From: Streptoalloteichus tenebrarius
GTDB lineage: Bacteria > Actinomycetota > Actinomycetes > Mycobacteriales > Pseudonocardiaceae
Assembly: GCF_024171885.1 (NCBI RefSeq)
Contig: NZ_JAMTCP010000045.1
Location: 1,649-55,007, forward strand
DNA: 53,359 nucleotides
Direction: 5' to 3'
Positions 43,930 through 53,009 of this stretch are shown here, in pieces (position 1 is the stretch's first letter; every line of letters begins with the position of its first letter). The position numbers were made by a program, and so were the translations under genes. The notes below the pieces were generated by a model. The model ran no database searches. It was not told where the DNA came from and saw only the letters and a program-made list of their open reading frames with translations.

Positions 43930-45438
43930 GTGACGACTCGGGTGAGAACGGTGGTGGCCGCGGTGGCGGCCACGTTCGCGGCGCTGTCGGCCGCGGTCGG
44001 GGTCGCAGCCCCGACGGCCGCCGCGACCACGCCCAAGGTGCTGGTGGTGGGCATGGACGGCCTGCGCTGGGACCGGGTGGCCGCGGCGAACGCGCCGACC
44101 ATGCACGGCCTCGCGGCCGGCGGCACGCTGGGGGAGAGCCTGCTCTACTGCGCCCCCATGGCCGGGACGTGGAGCGGGGCCGGCTGGTCGACCATCGCGA
44201 CCGGCGTGTGGCCGGACAAGCACGGCGTCAAGGACAACACGTTCGTCGGCAAGCGGTACGACCAGTACCCGGACTTCCTGACCCGGCTGGAGAAGCGGAA
44301 CCCCCACTACTCAACCTTGTCCATTGTGGATTGGGCAGCGCTGCACAACCAGGGCACCTTCTCCGCCGCGGTCGACACCAGGATCACCTACGACGGCGAC
44401 CGCGACGGCTACGCGGGCTCCGACGAGAAGGTCACCGCCGACGCGGAACGCCTGCTGCGCACCGGCAACCCCGACGCCTCGTTCGTCTACTTGGGACACA
44501 CCGACGAGGTGGCCCACAGCAAGGGCGCGGCGAGCCGGGACTACGTCGCCGCGATCGAGAAGCAGGACCAGCAGCTCGGCCGCATCCTCGACGCGGTCAG
44601 GTCCCGCCCCACCTACTCGGCCGAGAGCTGGCTCGTCGTCCTGACGACCGACCACGGGCACACCGACCGGGGTGGCCACGGCGGCTGCGGCGCCGCCGAG
44701 CGCGCCACGTTCGTCCTCGGCTCGGGTCCGGGGCTGGCCAGGGGAGCCCGGCCGGGCGACACCCGCCTGGTCGATGTGGCCTCGACCGTCTTCCACCACC
44801 TCGGCGTGCCGGCGGACGACGCGTGGCGGCTCGACGGCAGGCCGCTCGGCAGCCGTTCCGGCGACGCCTTCGACACCCTCGCCGACCAGCTCGCCGCCAG
44901 GGCCGACGAGACGGACATCCCGACCTCGGTGCGGGGCTGGACCCACACCGCCCCCGCGGGCTGGTCCGTCGACCGTTCCCGGATGCCCAGCGGAGGCGTG
45001 TCCGAGTGGCGGGGCTGGTCCTTCACTACCGACGAGTTCTGGAGCCGCACCCAGTCGGGTCAGTGGCGGGAGAACAACGTGCGGGCGCGGGGCGTCTTCG
45101 CGGTGGCCGACTCCGACGAGTTCGCCGACAGGACCGGGGGCGGGAGCTTCGACTCCACGTTGGTCTCCACCGCGTATCCCGTTGACGGCAAGGCGTCGGT
45201 GACGCTGCGCTTCGTCACCCACTACCGGCAGGAGGGCTCGCAGAAGGCCGAGGTCCTGGTGTCCTTCGACGGCGGCCCGGACCAGCTCGTCAAGCGCTAC
45301 ACCGCCGACGTGGTGTCAACGGAGGAGGCGTTGCCCGTCCGTGTGCCGGCCGGTGCGAAGACGGTGCGGGTGAAGTTCCGGTACTACGACGCGAACAACA
45401 ACTGGTACTGGGCGATCGACGACCTCAGGGTCGGCTGA
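43930..45438 (+). CDS. secreted alkaline-phosphatase-superfamily phosphodiesterase
   Basis: A 502-residue protein from GTG 43930, with GGAGG upstream and a signal peptide ending near AAAT. The phosphodiesterase/nucleotide-pyrophosphatase domain (about 38-310) has the metal Asp in VLVVGMDGLRWD, the nucleophile region GAGWSTIATGVWPDKHG, LGHTDEVAHS and VVLTTDHGHTDRGGHGG. A C-terminal beta-sandwich-like domain (about 345-502; SFTTDEFWSRTQ, VKFRYYDANNNWYWAIDDLR) may bind carbohydrate or the cell surface. It should hydrolyse phosphodiesters or phosphonates outside the cell. A near-copy of the palindrome lies inside (44321). Confidence 0.88.
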   Translation: MTTRVRTVVAAVAATFAALSAAVGVAAPTAAATTPKVLVVGMDGLRWDRVAAANAPTMHGLAAGGTLGESLLYCAPMAGTWSGAGWSTIATGVWPDKHGVKDNTFVGKRYDQYPDFLTRLEKRNPHYSTLSIVDWAALHNQGTFSAAVDTRITYDGDRDGYAGSDEKVTADAERLLRTGNPDASFVYLGHTDEVAHSKGAASRDYVAAIEKQDQQLGRILDAVRSRPTYSAESWLVVLTTDHGHTDRGGHGGCGAAERATFVLGSGPGLARGARPGDTRLVDVASTVFHHLGVPADDAWRLDGRPLGSRSGDAFDTLADQLAARADETDIPTSVRGWTHTAPAGWSVDRSRMPSGGVSEWRGWSFTTDEFWSRTQSGQWRENNVRARGVFAVADSDEFADRTGGGSFDSTLVSTAYPVDGKASVTLRFVTHYRQEGSQKAEVLVSFDGGPDQLVKRYTADVVSTEEALPVRVPAGAKTVRVKFRYYDANNNWYWAIDDLRVG

Positions 45439-45452
45439 CGACCCCATCCCCC

Positions 45453-45494
45453 GGGGCAGTGTCCGCGCCACCCTCCCTGCGCGGGCACTGCCCC
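45453..45494. terminator. rho-independent-type terminator
   Basis: A 15-bp stem (45453-45467 with 45480-45494, one G-U pair) and a 12-base loop begin 15 bases after the phosphodiesterase stop and are followed by TTCTCCTGTT. No gene is seen between it and the VOC gene at 45729. Confidence 0.8.
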
Positions 45495-45728
45495 TTCTCC
45501 TGTTCCGGCCTGGCCGTCGTCACGCGATCGGCCGAGTCGCAAGAAGATTCGGGCTGTTGACCGGCGGCTTCGGCTTCACGGCGCGGAATTGTCGGTGGGT
45601 CTGTCTACCGTGTCCCACATCACCTCGCCGTCGGTTCGGGCGTGGTGGGACGAGGTCCGGAGATCGATCACGACAGGCATGCCGACGGACCTCGACAACT
45701 GTTCGGTCACAAGGAAAGGGAGAACGCG

Positions 45729-46133
45729 ATGCGAACGTTCGTCGTGAGCCTGCCGGTGAAGGACGTGGCGGCGTCGGGGAACTTCTTCACCCAACTCGGG
45801 TTCCGGTTCGACCCCGGGATCGGTGACGAGCGGGCGGCCGGCGTGGTCGTCGCCGACAACGCCCTCGTCCTGCTGTTCCCGGAGGACCGCTTCCGGGAGT
45901 TCATCAACGGCGAGATCAGCGCCGACGGCACCGAGGTCATCCTGACCGTGTCCGCCGAGAGCCGGCAGGAGGTGGACGAGACGCTGCGGAAGGCGCTCGC
46001 GGCCGGTGGCCGTCCGTGGAAGCCGACCTTAGACCAGGGGCCGATGTACGCCGCCAGCTTCCAGGACCTCGACGGCCATGTCTGGGAGGTGTTGCACATG
46101 GACTACTCGGCCACCGCCGGCGGGCAGGACTAG
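45729..46133 (+). CDS. VOC-family (glyoxalase/bleomycin-resistance-like) protein
   Basis: A 134-residue protein from ATG 45729, with AAAGGGAGAA upstream. It has two beta-alpha-beta-beta-beta modules: LPVKDVAASGNFFTQLGFRF and MYAASFQDLDGHVWEVLHMD. The metal-site Glu is kept in WEVLHMD; the first-module His is replaced. Such proteins act as glyoxalases, dioxygenases, isomerases or drug-binding resistance proteins. This one resembles the uncharacterised extradiol-like group; no function is assigned. Confidence 0.85.
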   Translation: MRTFVVSLPVKDVAASGNFFTQLGFRFDPGIGDERAAGVVVADNALVLLFPEDRFREFINGEISADGTEVILTVSAESRQEVDETLRKALAAGGRPWKPTLDQGPMYAASFQDLDGHVWEVLHMDYSATAGGQD

Positions 46134-46311
46134 CGTCACCGGCGCGGCCGGCCGCCGCACCTCACTTCCTCGCCTCCTCCGCCTCCTTCTCCTCCTGAGG
46201 GGTCTGGTCCCTCCCGGTGGGGGAGGCCTGTCGGAGAGGCCGTCGGGGCTCGTCCCTCGTACCGTCGAACGGAAATCTCCCGTCACAGGCGGAGAACCCG
46301 AGGGAGGGACG

Positions 46312-46779
46312 ATGGCGTCCGAGGAGTGGCGCGGCAAGGTCGGGCGACTGGACGAGGCCGAACTCGCCGAGTTCCTCGCCGAACCCCACATCGCCCGGTT
46401 GGCCTGTCTGGACGACGACGGTTGGCCCTATGTCATCCCGTGCTGGCACGAGTGGGACGGGACGGCGTTCTGGGTCGTGCCCCGCCACAAGTCCGCGTGG
46501 GCGAGGTACCTCGCGACGGACCCCCGCTGCGCGCTCACGGTCGACGAGGACGGCCGACAGCGCAAGGTCGTGGCGCGGTGCCGGGCGGTCCTGGTGGAGG
46601 AGCCCAACGTCGGCGGACGGTGGGTGCGCGTCGCGGAACGGATGAGCGTGCGGTACCTCGGGGAGAACGGGCCCAGGTACCTGGCGCCCACCCTGGACCG
46701 GCCGCGGTGGCTGTTCCGGCTGGAGCCGGTCTCCCTCCGGACCTGGCAGGGACAGGACTGGGCGTCCCGGTACCGGTGA
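46312..46779 (+). CDS. pyridoxamine 5'-phosphate oxidase-like (split-barrel flavin/F420-binding) protein
   Basis: A 155-residue split-barrel protein from ATG 46312, with GAGGGAGGGAC before it. The pattern EFLAEPHIARLACLDDDGWP then YVIPCWHEWDG, FWVVPRHKSAWARYL, and ALTVDEDGRQRK is that of PPOX-class proteins, which bind FMN, F420 or heme. The true PdxH substrate residues are absent, so PLP synthesis is unlikely. It lies upstream of the propeller array on the same strand, 120 bp away. Confidence 0.82.
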   Translation: MASEEWRGKVGRLDEAELAEFLAEPHIARLACLDDDGWPYVIPCWHEWDGTAFWVVPRHKSAWARYLATDPRCALTVDEDGRQRKVVARCRAVLVEEPNVGGRWVRVAERMSVRYLGENGPRYLAPTLDRPRWLFRLEPVSLRTWQGQDWASRYR

Positions 46780-46899
46780 CGGGTCGGCGGCGGCCGAATG
46801 CCCCAGCGACATTCGGACACCAGGAGGGTGGCCGGTCGGCGCGGCGGGTGCGACGGTGGGCCGAAGCCCAGGCGCCCCCTGCTCGCGAGGAGTTCCGGC

Positions 46900-48057
46900 A
46901 TGTCGTCACTCCGTGTCCGAAGACCACGCTGGCGCATGGTGCTGGTCGGCGCCGTCACCCTGGCCGTCACCGCCGCCGTCGCTCCGGCGGCCGCCGCACG
47001 ACCCGCCGGAGGGGAGCCGACAGCCCAGGGGGACCTGCCGGACGACTGCCAGGACGGGTGGTGTGCGGAGACCCTGCCGCCCCGGACCGTCGGCGTGCGC
47101 GGGATGACGGTGGTGCGGGGCGGCGAGGTCTGGGCGGTGGGCGCCGACCGGGGCCCCGGCGCGCTCGCGCTGCGGTGGGACGGGCAGGCGTGGCAGAAGG
47201 TGGCCACGCCCCCGCTGGTCAACAGCTACCTGTCGGAGGTGTCTGGCTGGACGAAGAACGACGTCTGGGCCGTGGGGACCCAGAACGCCGGGGAACACAC
47301 CCTCACCCAGCACTGGGACGGTCGCGAGTGGACGGTCGTGCCGAGCCCCGACCTCGGCTCGTCCAACGACCTGCTCGGGGTGGCCGCCGCAGGACCCCAC
47401 GACGTCTGGGCGGTCGGCGACGCCGAGGTCGAGCAGGTCGGGACCCGGCCCCTGCTGATGCGGTGGGACGGGCAGAGCTGGAGCCTGGTGCCGACCCCGC
47501 TGTCCGACTCCCCGGCCACGTTCCGCGCCGTCGTCGCCCGCTCGCCCCACGACGTCTGGATCGCGGCCGTCGTCGGCTCGGAGCGGCGCACGGCGGTGAC
47601 CCTGCACTGGGACGGCCGGGAGTGGCGGAGGATCGACGTGCCGGACCCCGGCGACGTCGCCAACGTCGCCATGGGCGCGGAGCTACACGGCCAACCCCTG
47701 CTCACGGTGGTCGCCAGGGACGATCCGGCCCTCCCCAACCGCTCGCACCTGTGGAGCTGGAACGGCACGGCGTGGACCCGGGTCCCGGTGCCGGTCATCG
47801 ATGACCAGAGACTCGCGCTCGGCTCGATGGCGAGTGACAACCGGGGACGCGTGTGGCTGCTCGGGGGAGTCGGTCGTGGCGACGGGGCGGTGGTCGAGTG
47901 GGACGGCTCCCAGTGGACCAGGACGACGCTCACGCACAGCGGCGGGCACCTGTTGCTGAACGACGTGGTCGTGTCGCAGAACGGCCAGGAGGTCTGGCTG
48001 GGCGGCGAACAGGGAGTCGGACGGCACCACCACGCCGTGATGTACGTGCGGCGCTGA
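46900..48057 (+). CDS. secreted beta-propeller-like protein, copy 1 of 4
   Basis: A 385-residue protein from ATG 46900, with GAGGAG upstream and a signal peptide ending near AAARP. It has six blade-like repeats of about 55-60 residues marked by (D/E/R)VW-x-x-G (GEVWAVGAD, NDVWAVGTQ, HDVWAVGDA, HDVWIAAVV, GRVWLLGGV, QEVWLGGEQ) and strands L-WDG-xW-xV. A CQDGWC pair near the mature N-terminus is conserved in all four paralogs and may form a disulfide. This copy is the most divergent. The DVWAVG type is widespread in actinobacteria but of unknown role; surface binding is a guess. Confidence 0.82.
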   Translation: MSSLRVRRPRWRMVLVGAVTLAVTAAVAPAAAARPAGGEPTAQGDLPDDCQDGWCAETLPPRTVGVRGMTVVRGGEVWAVGADRGPGALALRWDGQAWQKVATPPLVNSYLSEVSGWTKNDVWAVGTQNAGEHTLTQHWDGREWTVVPSPDLGSSNDLLGVAAAGPHDVWAVGDAEVEQVGTRPLLMRWDGQSWSLVPTPLSDSPATFRAVVARSPHDVWIAAVVGSERRTAVTLHWDGREWRRIDVPDPGDVANVAMGAELHGQPLLTVVARDDPALPNRSHLWSWNGTAWTRVPVPVIDDQRLALGSMASDNRGRVWLLGGVGRGDGAVVEWDGSQWTRTTLTHSGGHLLLNDVVVSQNGQEVWLGGEQGVGRHHHAVMYVRR

Positions 48058-48123
48058 CGGCTCTGCTCTCCCCTTGACCCCCTTGTCCTTTCGGCTCGCG
48101 CTTCGCAGGAAGGTGCCCCGACC

Positions 48124-49275
48124 ATGAGCACGATCCTCCGACGATCCCGGTGGCTGGCCGCGCTGATCGGCGTCGCCCTGGCCCTCGGCCCGGTCGGCGC
48201 GTCCGCTGTCGCGGCCGAGCCGACCGACGAGCACGCGCCGCTGGAGTGCCAGAGCGGGTGGTGCCCGGAGCCGCTGCCGCCCGACCCCCGACCCTTCGGC
48301 GTCCGCGACATGACGACGACCCCCGACGGTGGGACGTGGGCGGTCGGCTACGCGAGCGGCTCCGCCCCGCTCGCCCTGCGCTGGGACGGCGGGGCCTGGC
48401 AGCCCACCCTCACCCCGCAGGGCGTCGGCACGGACCTCGCCGGCGTGGCGGGCTGGTCGCGGAACGACGTGTGGGCGGTGGGGACGCGGAGCGGCCAGGA
48501 CGACGCGACGTGGACCCACGCGCAGCACTGGGACGGTCGCGAGTGGACGGTCGTGCCCAGCCCGAGCCCCGGGGCCTGGCGCAACGAACTGCACTCCGTG
48601 GCCGCCTCCGGACCCCACGACGTGTGGGCCGTGGGTGGCACCGTGGACCGGACCGTCGGGAACCGGCCGCTCCTGCTCCACTGGGACGGCCGCGCATGGG
48701 CTGCCGTGCCGACCCCGTTGTCCGATCTTCCCGCCACGTTCCGGACCGTCGTCGCCCGGTCGCCCCACGAGGTCTGGATCGGCGCGCTGCTCGGCGACGA
48801 CCTCCGGACGCAGGTCGCGGTCACCCTGCGTTGGGACGGCCGGACCTGGCAGCGGATCGACGTCCCCGACCCCGACCCGGCGTCCAGCATCACCATGGGA
48901 GCCGACCTCGACGGTCGCCCCCTGCTGACGGTGAGCAAGACGGTGAGCAAGTACTCGGACCGCTGCCGGGTGTGGCACTGGACCGGCACCGCGTGGGCCC
49001 GGCTGGCGGTTCCGGGCGCCGACGGGGAGAGCGTGACCCTGTTCTCGATGGCGGACGACCACAGGGGGCGCGTCTGGATGGCCGGACGGACCGGGGGTGG
49101 CGCCGGACTGGTCGTCGAGTGGGACGGTCGACAGTGGACCAGCACGCTGCTCGACGGCGGTGGAAGGGGCGCGTTCAGCGGCGTGACGGCGTCGCCGAGC
49201 GGTCACGAGGTCTGGGTTGGTGGGAGTTTCGGCACCGGGCGCAACCGCCACGCCACCGTCTACGTCCGGCGCTGA
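48124..49275 (+). CDS. secreted beta-propeller-like protein, copy 2 of 4
   Basis: A 383-residue paralog of the preceding gene, from ATG 48124. Signal peptide ends near SAVAAEP; mature protein begins TDEHAPLE and then CQSGWC. Blade motifs: GTWAVGYA, NDVWAVGTR, HDVWAVGGT, HEVWIGALL, GRVWMAGRT, HEVWVGGSF. Very close to copy 3, sharing ATFRTVVARSPH-VWIGALLG and KTVSKYSDRCRVWHWTG-like blocks, which suggests a recent duplication or gene conversion. Only 66 bp follow copy 1. Confidence 0.82.
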   Translation: MSTILRRSRWLAALIGVALALGPVGASAVAAEPTDEHAPLECQSGWCPEPLPPDPRPFGVRDMTTTPDGGTWAVGYASGSAPLALRWDGGAWQPTLTPQGVGTDLAGVAGWSRNDVWAVGTRSGQDDATWTHAQHWDGREWTVVPSPSPGAWRNELHSVAASGPHDVWAVGGTVDRTVGNRPLLLHWDGRAWAAVPTPLSDLPATFRTVVARSPHEVWIGALLGDDLRTQVAVTLRWDGRTWQRIDVPDPDPASSITMGADLDGRPLLTVSKTVSKYSDRCRVWHWTGTAWARLAVPGADGESVTLFSMADDHRGRVWMAGRTGGGAGLVVEWDGRQWTSTLLDGGGRGAFSGVTASPSGHEVWVGGSFGTGRNRHATVYVRR

Positions 49276-49478
49276 CCCACGCGGACGGCCTGCGCACGCC
49301 TGCGTGCGGCCGAAAGGCCCACCCGTCCCGGCTGCCCGGCCGACGCCGAGAGAACGGTCGGCCGGGAACCGAACGCACGAAACCTGTTGGGACACAAGGG
49401 CCTTGGCCGTCCGACCTGGCGGGTGCGACCGTGGGCCGGGTGGGGCTGCCCGTGACCTCGGAGGGAAGGGATCACCGC

Positions 49479-50627
49479 ATGACGTTCCGCGTCCGACGAC
49501 CACGCTGGCTCCCCGCGCTGGTCGGCACGGCCCTGGCCCTCGGTTCGGTCGGCGCGCCCGCTGTCGCGGCCGAGCCGACCGACGAGCACGCGCCGCTGGA
49601 GTGCCAGGACGGCTGGTGCCCCGAGACACTGCCGGCCGATCCGCCGTCCCTCGGAGTCCATGATGTGGCCGCGGTCCACGGCGACGTCTGGGCGGTCGGC
49701 TACGCGAGCGGCTCCGTCCCGCTGGCCCTGCGGTGGGACGGGAAGACCTGGCAGTCCACCGCCAGACCCCAGACGGAGCACGTCGAGCTGCACGGGGTCG
49801 CGGGATGGTCGCGCCACGACGTGTGGGCCGTGGGGACGCGCGGCGGTGTTGATGCCGGGACGACGACGTTCACCCAGCACTGGGACGGTCGCGAGTGGAC
49901 GGTCGTGCCCAGCCCGAACCCCGACGGCTCCCGGAACGAACTCCGGGCCGTGGCCGTCGCCGGCCCGCACGACGTCTGGGCGGTGGGGGAGACCGGCGAC
50001 CCGTTCGCCGGAAGCCGACCGCTCCTGCTCCACTGGGACGGCCACACGTGGAGCGCCGTGCCGACCCCGTTGTCCGACCAGCCCGCCACGTTCCGCACCG
50101 TCGTCGCCCGGTCGCCGCACGACGTCTGGGTCGGGGCGCTGGTTGGGGAGGACCTCCGGACGCAGGTCGGGGTCACCCTGCGTTGGGACGGCCGGACCTG
50201 GCAGCGGATCGACGTCCCCGACCAGGACCCGGCCTCCACCATCGCCATGGGAGCCGACCTCGACGGCCGGCCACTGTTGACGTTGAGCAAGACGGTGGGC
50301 AAGTACTCCGACCGCAGCCGGGTGTGGCACTGGACCGGCTCGGCGTGGACCCGGCTGGCGGTTCCCGCGATCGACGGGCAGAACCTGGGGATCGCCTCGA
50401 TGACGGACGACCGCAGGGGGCGCGTCTGGATGGCCGGGCGCACCGGGGGCGGCGCCGGACTGGTCGTGGGCTGGGACGGTCGACAGTGGACCAGCACGCT
50501 GTTCAGCAGTGGCGGGAGAGGCTCGTTGAGCGGCGTGACGGCGTCGCCGAGCGGCCAGGAGGTCTGGGTGGGCGGAGGTTTCGGCACCGGGCGGCACCGA
50601 CACGGCGTCGTCTACGTCCGGCGCTGA
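49479..50627 (+). CDS. secreted beta-propeller-like protein, copy 3 of 4
   Basis: A 382-residue paralog from ATG 49479 (MTFRVRRPRWLPALVG). The signal peptide and mature start (AAEPTDEHAPLECQDGWC) are almost identical to copy 2, and its blades to copy 2 throughout. Its leader (about 49400-49478) matches the leader of copy 4, including a GGAAGGGATCACCG ribosome-site region. Blade motifs: GDVWAVGYA, HDVWAVGTR, HDVWAVGET, HDVWVGALV, GRVWMAGRT, QEVWVGGGF. Confidence 0.82.
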   Translation: MTFRVRRPRWLPALVGTALALGSVGAPAVAAEPTDEHAPLECQDGWCPETLPADPPSLGVHDVAAVHGDVWAVGYASGSVPLALRWDGKTWQSTARPQTEHVELHGVAGWSRHDVWAVGTRGGVDAGTTTFTQHWDGREWTVVPSPNPDGSRNELRAVAVAGPHDVWAVGETGDPFAGSRPLLLHWDGHTWSAVPTPLSDQPATFRTVVARSPHDVWVGALVGEDLRTQVGVTLRWDGRTWQRIDVPDQDPASTIAMGADLDGRPLLTLSKTVGKYSDRSRVWHWTGSAWTRLAVPAIDGQNLGIASMTDDRRGRVWMAGRTGGGAGLVVGWDGRQWTSTLFSSGGRGSLSGVTASPSGQEVWVGGGFGTGRHRHGVVYVRR

Positions 50628-50821
50628 CGGCCCCCGTCGCGTTCCCCAGGACCGAACGGCCCACCCGTGCCGGCTGTCCGACCCACAACGATGGAACGAC
50701 CAGTCCGACGCCGAACGCCCGAGACCCGTTGGAACACAAGGCGGATGGCCGACCGGTGCGGCGGGTGCGACGGTGGGCCGAGGTGGGGCTGCCCATGACC
50801 TCGCAGGGAAAGGATCACCGA

Positions 50822-51946
50822 ATGACGTTCCGCGTCCGACGACCCCGCTGGCTCACCGCGCTGGTCGGCGTGACCCTCGCGTTCGTCTCGGCCGGTGTGC
50901 CCGCCGCCGCCGAGACGAACGCGGAGGCCCCGCCGACGGAGTGCGGAGGGGGCTGGTGTCGTGAGGCCCTGCCACAGGACCCGCTCCCGCTCGGCATCAG
51001 CGCGATGACGATGGTCGGGGGACGGGACGTCTGGGCCGTCGGCACCGGCCGCTTCGGGGTGCCGTTGACCCTCCGGTGGGACGGGATGTCCTGGCAGTCC
51101 GTCCCGGCGCCGGACGCCAACGTCGATCTCTTCGGGATGGCCGGCTGGTCCAGGAACGACGTGTGGGCGGTGGGGTTCGAGGGCAGCCCCGGCTCCGAGA
51201 CCCGATCCTTCACGCAGCACTGGAACGGCCGCGAGTGGAAGGTCGTTCCCAGCCCCAACCCCGCCGACTTCCACAACGACCTGCGCGCCGTCGCCGCCGC
51301 CGGCCCGAACGATGTGTGGGCCGTGGGCGGCACCGTGGACCGGAAGGCGGGAAACCGGCCGCTCCTGCTCCACTGGGACGGCCAGGAGTGGAGCGTCGTG
51401 CCGACCCCCTTGTCCGACGTCCCTGGCACGTTCCAGACGGTCTACGCCCGGTCGCCCCACGACGTGTGGGTCGGCGGGCTGGCTGACGGTCCGGTCGCCC
51501 TGCACTGGGACGGCCGGACCTGGCAGCGGACCGACGTCCCCGAGCAGGACCCCATGTCCACCATCGCCATGGGAGCCGACCTGGACGGGCGTCCCCTGCT
51601 GGCCGTGAGCAGGGTGGTGGGCAAGTACCAGCATCGGACCCACCTGTGGCACTGGACCGGCTCGGAGTGGCGGAAGCTGTCCGTTCCGGCGGTCGACGGC
51701 CGCAACCTGACGCTCACCATGATGGCGGGCAACCCCACGGGACGCGTCTGGCTCGCCGGCAAGTCCGGCTTCAGCGGGGTGGTCCTCGAATGGGACGGAC
51801 GCGAGTGGACGCGGAACGCGCTCGCCGGCGGCGGCCAGGGCGCGGTCCACGGACTGGCGGTGTCGCCGGGCGGCCGCGAGGTCTGGGCGGGCGGCTCGTT
51901 CCGCGTCGGCGGCGGCCTCCGGGGCATGATCTTCGCGCGACGGTAG
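50822..51946 (+). CDS. secreted beta-propeller-like protein, copy 4 of 4
   Basis: A 374-residue paralog from ATG 50822 (MTFRVRRPRWLTALVG). The mature N-terminus is ETNAEAPPTE then CGGGWC. Blade motifs: RDVWAVGTG, NDVWAVGFE, NDVWAVGGT, HDVWVGGLA, GRVWLAGKS, REVWAGGSF. It has lost about 8 residues in blade 4 relative to copies 2 and 3. It is the last of the array; a pair of hairpins and insertion-sequence material follow. Confidence 0.82.
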   Translation: MTFRVRRPRWLTALVGVTLAFVSAGVPAAAETNAEAPPTECGGGWCREALPQDPLPLGISAMTMVGGRDVWAVGTGRFGVPLTLRWDGMSWQSVPAPDANVDLFGMAGWSRNDVWAVGFEGSPGSETRSFTQHWNGREWKVVPSPNPADFHNDLRAVAAAGPNDVWAVGGTVDRKAGNRPLLLHWDGQEWSVVPTPLSDVPGTFQTVYARSPHDVWVGGLADGPVALHWDGRTWQRTDVPEQDPMSTIAMGADLDGRPLLAVSRVVGKYQHRTHLWHWTGSEWRKLSVPAVDGRNLTLTMMAGNPTGRVWLAGKSGFSGVVLEWDGREWTRNALAGGGQGAVHGLAVSPGGREVWAGGSFRVGGGLRGMIFARR

Positions 51947-51956
51947 CTCCCCCCGG

Positions 51957-52047
51957 GACCGCCGGACCGGACGCCGGGGCACGCCCCAGTCCGGCGGTCG
52001 TGGGCGGGGAACGACGGCGGCCCCCAGCGCCGTCGCTCCCCGCCCAC
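51957..52047. terminator. two hairpins after the propeller array
   Basis: GACCGCCGGAC (51957-51967) pairs with 51989-51999, and a 20-base arm (52000-52019) pairs with 52028-52047 with one mismatch. They lie directly after the last propeller gene and probably end the array's transcript. Confidence 0.75.
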
Positions 52048-52123
52048 CCACGTGGCCACCAGGCCCTGTCCTCACACTGGGTGTAGTTGATCTGTTTGAT
52101 CCCGGGACGTGTCCCGCGCGCAC

Positions 52124-52998
52124 GTTGACCGACGAGCAGTGGCAGCCAACCGAGCCGCTGTTGTCCGCCTCCGGCCCGAAGGGACACCCACGGGTGGATG
52201 AGGCGCGCTGCATGATCAACAGGTTGCTGTTCAAGGCGAAGACCGGTGTGGTGTGGCGTGACCTGCCGGAATGGCAGGGGTGGCAGGGGCAGTGGAAGAG
52301 GTTTCGACAACCGGTTCTGGCGGTGGTCGCGCATCGGCACCCTTGCCAATGTGGTGACACGGGCGCGGGTGCTGGCTGCGGTGATCAACGAACGCGACCG
52401 GGAGGTCCCGGTCGGCTTCAGCGCCGTGCGCGCCCACCAGCACGCCGCCGGCGCCCGCCGCACCTCCGTGTCTCCCACAGGGGAGGGCGGATCGGTGCGG
52501 CGGGCACAGTGCCAGACGATCAGGTCGGCGGCTGTTCCCGCTGGTGGGCCGAGCACGAAGATCCACCTTGCCTGAGATGGGCATGGCCGGCCCCTGCCGG
52601 TGGTGTCGACCGGCGGCAACATCAACGAGGGCACCGTGTTCACCCAGCTCATGGCGGACACCTCGTTCCGTCGTCCTGGCCCGAGTCGGCCCGAGTCGGC
52701 CCGAGTCGGGAGATCGCGGGGCAAGGGATACTCCAGTCACGCGATCCGGTCCGACCTGCGCAGGCGGGTGTCCCGGCTGTCATCCTCGAACGCCGGGATC
52801 AGCGGGCGAATCGACTGCGTCCCGGCCGGACAGGCGGTCGTCTCCCGGCATTCGATCCCGCCGCCTCAGCGCCGCAATGTGGTTGAGCGGCGCTTCAACT
52901 GGGCGCGAGCACGTCCGTGTGATCGCCACCCGCTACGACGAGACCGTCATCTCCTACCAAGGGACGTTCGATCTGGCCGTCCTGCTCATCTGGTTGTG
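52124..52998 (+). pseudogene. IS5-family transposase pseudogene
   Basis: TTG 52124 opens LTDEQWQPTEPLLSASGPKG then HPRVDEARCMINRLLFKAKT and GVVWRDLPEWQG, a normal IS5-type N-terminus, but the frame is lost near 52290. Later fragments in other frames include STGGNINEGTVFTQLM, GKGYSSHAIRSDLRRR and RRNVVERRFNW, followed by a DDE-like C-terminal end before the stop at 52998. Several frameshifts inactivate it. A second element starts just downstream. Confidence 0.8.
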
Positions 52999-53009
52999 AG
53001 GACAGACCT

